Part shown: one piece after another, positions 57,718 to 64,000 of the stretch
Numbering within the stretch: position 1 is the stretch's first letter
How the letters are laid out: the number at the start of each line of letters is the position of its first letter
Origin: Phyllostachys edulis
Taxonomy: Eukaryota > Streptophyta > Magnoliopsida > Poales > Poaceae
Length of the DNA: 64,000 nucleotides
Direction of reading: 5' to 3'
Assembly: GCA_036346405.1 (NCBI GenBank)
Contig: CM070553.1
Location: 70,397,686-70,461,685 of the forward strand
Position numbers and translations under genes: made by a program
Notes under the pieces: generated by a model
What the model saw: the letters and a program-made list of their open reading frames with translations, nothing else
Told to the model about the DNA's origin: nothing
The model's database searches: none

Positions 57718-58560
57718 AGGAAAGTGCACAATTTTCACGTGTGGGGCTTCTCTTACTGTAAATTTTCGTCCTCAGCTGTTGTTACATGTTGCTGATGTAT
57801 TGAGTGTCATAATCAGATGCAAGGAATGTAGCTATATCAGTTGGATGTAATGTTCTGAGTGTGAGTGAATGGCCAATTCTGTGTAATCGTAGTTGTTTAC
57901 CCGAACAATGTGACATGTACTATGTTTCTGACATAATCTTATCCAGATATTACTTGTTTCAACAACACAGGTCGATCATGCAACCTTTCCGGATATCTGC
58001 CGAAGGTGTGCACATGTCCATATGATCAGGTAAATCCCGCCCATTATTTTTCTGGAAGCTGAACATTTCCTGACTCGTTTCCAAAAAACCACAAAATGTC
58101 ACTTTGCAATTACATTTTTAAGAGACATAACACCCTATTATTCACATAATATTTCTGGTAGTTTGGTGCCTTCTCCTTTGGTCCCTAGAAGGTGCAACGA
58201 TTGCGCCATATTCTACCCTCTTTTCACTTGTTTGTTGGAAACATCTGGCAGAAGTGCCGCAAACCTGTGGGCCTCACGCACATTGGAGACATTGCTGGAC
58301 CTCATTTTCTCCTCAACAAGATACAGCCGAACAACTGAAGCAGAGTGCAAGCTTGACCCTTGTGTATGGATAGATGGCATGTGAACCCATTCTATTGCAA
58401 GCTTGACCCTTGTGTTCAAGCAAGTGCTTCAATCTCTTCTGCAATACTATAGTCATTGTAAAAGGTGCGCCATCAAGATACCAGGACGTTAACCCGATTA
58501 TCTCAAAGGCATGACCACAACAATCCTATACTCTTGTATAAGCTCTGAGGATGTTTCTGT
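57718..58560 (+). other. 3' UTR and downstream flank of the BAP31-like gene
   Basis: The 240 bp or so after the stop are T-rich with TGTAATGTTCTGAG and TGTGTAATCG stretches that resemble plant polyadenylation elements, but no AATAAA fixes a cleavage site. A duplicated GCAAGCTTGACCCTTGTGT occurs at 58349 and 58399. No second gene is recognised. Confidence 0.5.
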
Positions 58561-59284
58561 AGGACCATGGGCGGCGGGGCGACGACTAGAGGAGGGTTGA
58601 ATATGAGCTTCTCAAATTTGTACCCAAAGTATTCCAAAGTCCTTCCCACAAATTAATAGCTATGGAAAGCTACTCATGTCAAAACAAATGACATAGCGGA
58701 AACGAACTCAAACCAAAACACTGGTGTCACTGGTCACACCCTTGGCGGACGTTCTGCGGCTTGTTGGTCCGCGATCCTCAGATCATAGAAGATAAAACAG
58801 GCTCCCAAACTAAAACTTGAGCAAACGAACTCCAAAGTTCACCAAACAAGAATTGGATGATTCTTAGTGAAGAACAAACTCTTGGGAACCTTGACCAAAA
58901 ATAGATCAAGCAAGATCAGGTCAAATTTGAGAGCTTTTCCTTCTCCAACACAAAGAGCACCAAAACCGGGTCAGATCCAAAAAACCGTGATCTTGAGTTG
59001 CTCATGGGAGAAGTCAAGGTGACTACAGAGGTTCTCCCACACATCCTAGCACTCAAATCACTGCAAGAAACAAGATCAAAACTATTCCAAGGCAAAACCC
59101 CAATCTTGCACAACCTAAGAGCAAAAACAGATCAAGCTTCAAGAACTCCAATCTAAGGTAGCTAGATGGATGGACCTAGGTAAGATGAAGCTATGCAATC
59201 ACTTAATCATCCTTGCTACCGTAATCGAAGCGCAAGAAGATGAGGGAGAAGGAAAACAACAAAATCCAAAGAGCAAGACACAAA
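58561..59284. other. LTR-like A-rich fragment, unassigned
   Basis: A-rich DNA with motifs such as GAGGGTTGAATATGAGC and repeated AGATCAAGCAAGATC. It resembles antisense copia LTR DNA of grasses, but I found neither end nor second copy in the window. No gene is seen. Confidence 0.35.
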
Positions 59285-59683
59285 GAATAAGTCCATTTTA
59301 CCCCTGAAGTACAAAACCGGTATTTTACCCTCAGTATTTCAAAATTGGATCAAATAACGCCATGAGGTTCCTAGGGCCCACATGTCATATAGAGAGAGAC
59401 ACACACACACACACAGAGAGAGAGGGAGAACAAAGAGAAAGCAAAGCAGAGGAAACTGAGGAGGTGGCGAGCGACTGCCTAGGAGGTGGCGATGGCAACC
59501 AAAATGGGTCACTGGGATCGTGGGGAGTCAAGGGGTGTCAGAGGCGCTACTAGAGGTGGCCCATGGCGGGTGGGGTGTAAGGCCAAGTGACGGCCGGTGC
59601 TAGGGAAGAAGAGGGCTGGCGACGATGGCGGTGGAGAGGGAGAGGGACAAAAGGAGGTGAGCACATTTTCTAGGTGAGTGCAT

Positions 59684-59714
<31 letters not shown>

Positions 59715-59883
59715 CTATATATATATATATGATAGGTGGGCCCTTGGAACCACATAAACCAAACCACCTCAGGATGCTATTTAACCCGATTTTGGAATAC
59801 TAGGGGGTAAAAAACCGGTTTTGTAGTTCAGATGGTTATGTGGATTTTTTTGGAAAGTTTGAGAGGTAAAATAGACTTATTCC
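59285..59883. mobile_element. Small TIR element (MITE-like)
   Basis: Inverted ends begin GAATAAGTCCATTTTACC at 59285 and, reversed, GAATAAGTCTATTTTACC at 59883. Both contain CTACAAAACCGG / GTACAAAACCGG, TTTTACCC and CTAGGGCCCAC / CAAGGGCCCAC. The left arm lacks about 35 bp present in the right. The middle has (CA)n/(GA)n at 59401-59424 and (CT)n at 59684-59708. No transposase. Confidence 0.6.
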
Positions 59884-59892
59884 TGCCACGTA

Positions 59893-60033
59893 TGCAAAAC
59901 CGTCCGGCCAAACCACCTCTAGGTGTTATTTGACCCTGTTTTGAAATATTAGAGGGGTACAAAAATCAATTTTATAGTTGAAGAGATTAAGTGAACTTTT
60001 TGAAAAGTTCGAGGAAGTATAATGGACATATTC
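59893..60033. repeat. Extra tandem copy of the right TIR
   Basis: It repeats the adjacent arm (59745-59883) in the same direction: CAAACCACCTC..., TTTGAAATATTAGAGGGGTA, AAAAGTTCGAGGAAGTATAATGGACATATTCC. It suggests a partial duplication or an insertion of a second, truncated element beside the first. Confidence 0.6.
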
Positions 60034-61768
60034 CTCTTTCATTTCTTTTCATGAACCAGACACTGGTTATAGTGAGGCTTATATAGCCTTCTCACCCTTT
60101 CCCTTACAACTGGGTCCCCAATAAAACTCACATATTCACACTCAATGATTCATTGGATCACTACTGCTCTGAACCGACCCCACTGTCAGTCTCTTCCGTC
60201 GTGGACGCACTGAGACTTCTTGTGCCCCTTCGACCCTGACCCGTCTCCCCGATGGCGTCTTCCCCAACTTCCACCCCCTTTTCCTGCTTCTTCTTCCTCT
60301 GTTTAACACTAGCTCCACCATGTGTGATACCACCCCCAAATACAGAATTTGCTTCACCCCAAGCAACAGCATTAGGAAACTATTTCTGAACCACATATAA
60401 GTTGATACGGCCACAACTACTAACTCTACTGTTGAACTTAATTCTTGTGTACAAATTGTTTTGCATGAATTAATTTCAGGCATCACCAAGAATACGCGTC
60501 TGCAGGGTGCAATGCATGTGCGTGTGTCGTGCATAGCATATAGGAAAGAAGGCGTGTACGTGGATATGCTAGGCGACCCAGTACACATGGACCAGGAGCC
60601 AGTTCAAGTAGTCCTGCACATGCACATTTCCAATCAAGAGATCAATCCAGACTGTTTGGAAATTGGCATGAGGTTTAGGAAGGAATTCAATTCGGTTGGT
60701 ATTAGCTGGAAGGATAATATATTTAAACCAAAATACAAAGAAAGCTAGATTGTATTTGAAGAAAGAAAAGAACGGAAAGATACATGGATTCTCAGCGCAA
60801 GAAAATAGGAAGCAAAATTGTACTCGTGGGAGATTGGCACTTCATTCCTTTCTTTCTCTCTGTCCACACATCCATGGTCTACTCCAACAACATGGCGTCC
60901 CAGGAGTCCGAGTCTATTTAGTTTATTTCTTTAGGAAATTGAGTTGGTTTTTTTGAGTTCACCTGGAAATCAGAAAGAGTCCAGGTTGAGCACGTTAACT
61001 ATGTACGTGCGTGAGAATCCTAATCGACCTTAAGTCGTGGTGTGAGTGTGTGGCCTGCGTGCCAAGGTTTTGTGCATGGTGTTAGCTATATAAGCATATG
61101 GGGGTTCACCCAATGTAAAGGAGCAGAGTTGAGTTATAATTTGAAAACACGTGTGTGTGTGTGTGTTTCAGCTGCGTGTCGTTATGGCTTATCCCTGTAT
61201 CGTGAGTGTTCTTGAGGAATTCATTGAGGGTTCTTCTTTGGGTGCGTAGGATTCAGCTGTGGTGTCGATTTTCATCCACTGGATCAATTGATCATGTATC
61301 TTTCCTTCACGTGCTGTGGTGTACGTGGGTTGAGGAATTCTATCTAGGGTTTCGGATCCAAGCTATCGAAACCATCTATCGGAATCTATACGATTTAGTC
61401 TTTTAATTCGTTATCAATCATTTGTTCGCAATTTGGGAAGCTACGACTAACCGCTTCTACTTCGGTTCGTTCTGATCTAGTGCAATTCTACCACATTATC
61501 AAGCTCGTTACTATGCCACAGAAATCGTGTCACTGCACGAAAAATGTAGTGTTACTACACTACTGCCGTCGTGTTACTACATGAAAGACATCGTGTTACT
61601 ACACCACCATCGGAGTGTTACGACATGAAAGATATCGTGTTACTACATCACCGTCGGAGTGTCACTACACCACCGTCAGAGTGTTACTACACTTTTGCCG
61701 CTCTTCCACCGTGAAAGATCGAGCAACCTACAGGATTTAATCTCAACTCGAGGTTCGATCCACATCCA
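60034..61768 (+). mobile_element. Probable copia LTR and flank, left end unknown
   Basis: The 3' side looks like an LTR: TATA-like CTATATAAGC at 61087, a leader with TTTCAGCTGCGTGTCG, a short tandem repeat (61555-61690), then a tRNA-Met-like primer site at 61772. The 60.1-60.7 kb part has open frames on both strands with no recognisable domain; I did not call a gene there. Confidence 0.4.
61555..61690 (+). repeat. 44-bp tandem repeat around TCGTGTTACTACA
   Basis: Two full units and a part share ATCGTGTTACTACA, CACC and TCGGAGTGTTAC. Shorter related motifs begin at about 61505. Confidence 0.75.
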
Positions 61769-61771
61769 TTG

Positions 61772-61786
61772 GTATCAAAGATTTCA
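61772..61786 (+). other. Putative primer-binding site
   Basis: TTGGTATCAAAGATT resembles TGGTATCAGAGC, the tRNA-Met complement. It follows a possible LTR end and precedes purine-rich leader DNA. The match is partial. Confidence 0.4.
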
Positions 61787-62059
61787 TTGCTCACTGGTGG
61801 AGGAAGAAGATGATGATGCCAGATGATAGGTGTCGATGTTTTAATATCGAACTTATGAAATGAATACTGAAATGGGGGGCCTCCTTGCTCGAGACTACCC
61901 AGGGATGAGACACAGTGATTTAGACAGGTTCGAGTCTTCTCCTAAGAGAATAATAACCCTAGTCCTGTGTTCTTGTATTGATTGTGTTTACAACAAGAGT
62001 GAAGTCACCGAAGGCTAGAACTAATGACTTCTGCTTGTTCTATTGCCTGTTCAGAATAC
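61787..62059. other. LTR-like fragment, unassigned
   Basis: It contains GACAGGTTCGAGTC followed by TAACCCTAGTCCTGTGTTCTTG, a motif pair typical of grass gypsy LTRs near their leader. No gene and no second copy in the window. Confidence 0.4.
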
Positions 62060-62372
62060 GAGCTAGTTGTTAGTGATAAGGACTTGGCCGTAGATCATAT
62101 TGCGTTAAGGTTTGTCTGATATAATTTATGTGTATTCGAGAATCGTTATGTCTTGCTAGGAGCCGCTAACGACTCGTGATTGGAAAAGAGTTTCTGAGTC
62201 ACAACCGATTACGCATGAACCTAACGGGTCACACACTTAATGGGTTGAAACAAACGTGTTCAGATAGGATATGTCATGTGCACTATATAAGGAGATGCTT
62301 AAGGTTATTGGGGAACATGCGATACACGTGAGTTGTTCTATCGAAACCCTAGCCACCATCTTCCTGGAGAGC
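62060..62372 (+). mobile_element. Fragment of an Angela/BARE-like copia LTR
   Basis: It aligns with the reverse complement of about 24220-24540 of the solo LTR at 23856-25421, including GATATAATTT, GACTCGTGAT, CGTGTTCGGATAGGAT-like DNA, a TATA-like CTATATAAGG at 62283 and GAAACCCTAGCC. The head is missing and the 3' part is cut by LTR copy G at 62373. Confidence 0.8.
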
Positions 62373-64000
62373 TGTAACATCCCAAATACCTAAACATGTG
62401 TTTGTTCAAGTATAATTAAATGTGTAGAAATTAAAACTTTTTCTCACATCTTGAAAACCCCTAAACTCACATGTAATTCTTGTCCAAGAGATTGTGTAAT
62501 CCAAAAACATAAGCTCTTGTTGACCAAAAGTCAAACTCATTTCCCAATTGTCACAAATCTTGTGCCAAACCTTTGGAAATATTTTTCCTTGGTCCTAGAA
62601 ATGTTGTGGGACCCCTCTGAAAAATATCATGAGTTATAAAACTTGTTTGATAATTTTTGGAGATAGAACAATTTCTTGAACAGCCTTCATGAAATTCCTG
62701 AGAAAAATGCATAGCATAATAACCTCTGGAAATTTTATGTAAGGTTAATCATGATGTCAGCAAGCTCCAGTTAAAATTTCATAAATTTTGGAGTTGAATT
62801 GCTATCACAAATAATTCTGCAAAGTCTCAGCTGTTAAAAACTAAATTTAAAATGGTGCACTGTTCCTTGGGCTAGCCGCTTTGCAAAGCTGGTCCAACCC
62901 AACCTCGTTCGCAACCCATCAGACCTCCCTTCCCGCCTTGTTGAGGTCGCAGCCGTTGGATTTACATCCAACCGCCTCAACCTCCTCCGCGGTCAACACC
63001 GCAAGGTCCTCTTCCACCCTGTTGAGGTCACAGCTCTTGGATCAAAAATCCATGGCCATGACCTCCCCTGTGTTTTTAAACCTCAAAGACCTCCCTTTGC
63101 ACCTTGTTGAGGTCGTAGCCATTGGATTCAATCCAAAGGCCACGACCTCCTCCTCAAACATTCACAGTGAGGTCCTCCCACCTACATGAGGTCACAGCCC
63201 TTGGATCAAAGATCCATGGCCATGACCTCCCCTCACTGTCAAAACCTTCAGATCTTCCACCTTGTTGAGGTCGCACTGCTGGATTTAAATCCAAAGGCCA
63301 CGACCTCCGCCGCAAATCATCGTAGCCAGGACCTCCCCATCTCATGTTGTGCACCATTGGATTAAAATCCACGGTCCACGACCTCCTCCTCGCTTTGTCG
63401 CTGTCAGATCTCCTAACAAGACATGAGGTCGTGGCCGTTAGATGTAAATCTCACGGCCATGACCTCTCTTGTGCGTTGTCTGGCGTCTAAGTCCTCCTAT
63501 CATTTATGTGCCCTTAGATCTAAATCTAAAGGCCATGACCTCCACATCTTGGGTCAGGCGTGCCCAAGCGTTAAGTCCCAGGAGGTCCGCACTGCTTGGA
63601 TTTAGATCCAACGCCTTGGACCTCTGTTCCTTTTTCCTTTGCGATCGCGTTAAGGAAATCGGAGGGTCACGACCTCCCGTCCAAGATCGTGTGGTGGGAC
63701 CTCCTCCCGATCACTTAAAACATAACGGTTCAAAAATCACATCCGATGGTTAGGACCTCCCGAAGTCTTATCCAACGGTCAAAATGATCTCCTGTTCTTC
63801 TCCTTCCTCGGTCACGCATGCGTTCTCAAGCAGAGAAGAAAAGGGCGTACTATCACTTGTGTACCTTCAACGACTCTTTCTCAGCCCGCATTAAATCTTT
63901 GGTCACCTTCCGCTTTCCACTGCAGAGACTGTCCCCATGTCAGCTCCACGTCTTGTCCAAGCCATGGACCGAGCCATGGGCTAAGCTCACCATGATCTTA
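62373..64000 (+). mobile_element. Partial copy G of the 5.2-kb LTR family, runs off the window
   Basis: It starts TGTAACATCCCAAATACC at 62373 and follows copy D from its start, with the palindrome array at 62.9-63.5 kb. The preceding AGAGC would be the left target copy; the right end is beyond the window. Confidence 0.85.
62943..63560. repeat. Palindrome array, copy G
   Basis: Units start GAGGTC at about 62943, 63024, 63109, 63188, 63267, a degenerate one near 63345, and 63425; the spacing is 78-85 bp. Each is GAGGTC(G/A)(C/T)...GGAT - spacer - ATCC...GACCTC. This is the most regular copy besides B. Confidence 0.85.

Noticed and set aside
58163..58419. Possible second host gene after BAP31
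   Set aside because: Short frames on both strands with no known domain or clear splice sites; the duplicated GCAAGCTTGACCC suggests repeat DNA.
60142..60748. Open frames of 148 and 95 codons on opposite strands
   Set aside because: No recognisable motif, and they overlap head to head in LTR-like DNA. They might be a captured fragment, but I cannot support a gene.
1..64000. tRNA, rRNA or bacterial-type promoters, ribosome-binding sites and terminators
   Set aside because: None recognised. The gene structure and repeats are those of a plant nuclear genome, so bacterial signals were not called.

Overview
The window looks like a stretch of grass (Poaceae) nuclear genome: one intron-bearing host gene with a GC-rich first exon, embedded in nested LTR retrotransposons and a few terminal-inverted-repeat (TIR) elements. 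No bacterial operon logic, rRNA, tRNA or CRISPR is visible. The exact species cannot be read from the sequence.

The only host gene I can support is a BAP31-like endoplasmic reticulum membrane protein on the + strand: exon 1 at 39991-40273, exon 2 at 57335-57717, 221 codons, ending in a KKxx retrieval signal. Its single recognised intron is about 17.1 kb. It has been filled by three retroelements: a minus-strand chromodomain Ty3/gypsy element (41912-47025), a minus-strand Ty1/copia element with 5-bp target duplications (47421-52887), and a 5'-truncated plus-strand chromovirus (about 52893-56502). The splice sites and the reading frame across the junction are intact.

Left of the gene (1-39.8 kb) is a nest of LTR DNA. 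A family with LTRs of about 5.2 kb appears five times: a 3' piece at 1-443; complete solo LTRs at 1664-6887, 17628-22557 and 29711-38975, each with a matching 5-bp target duplication; and a 5' piece from 62373 to the window end. These LTRs carry an array of near-palindromes of about 40 bp, repeated about every 80 bp. Other LTR families lie around them: a GGACCTCC-rich one (444-9515), a Tat-like one (9516-10058 and 26008-27561), a 4.0-kb solo LTR (31093-35099) and an Angela/BARE-like copia solo LTR (23856-25421). A Tekay-type chromovirus remnant (13765-22892) sits in an intron of a broken, spliced, antisense transposon gene (13143-25640) that precedes a polypurine tract and LTR.

The nesting order can be read from the target duplications. 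The 4.0-kb LTR is inside the 5.2-kb LTR D, which is inside a TIR of a Mutator-like element whose other TIR ends about 170 bp before the BAP31 start codon. The 5.2-kb LTR C is inside the Tekay LTR, which is inside the transposon-gene intron. The Angela-like LTR is inside an exon of that gene. LTR B is inside the GGACCTCC-rich LTR, which is itself inside a Tat-like LTR. Right of the gene (57.7-64 kb) are 3' flanking DNA, a second TIR element, LTR fragments and the start of another 5.2-kb LTR. Most long open frames here are repeat artefacts or shadows of decayed retroelement genes.
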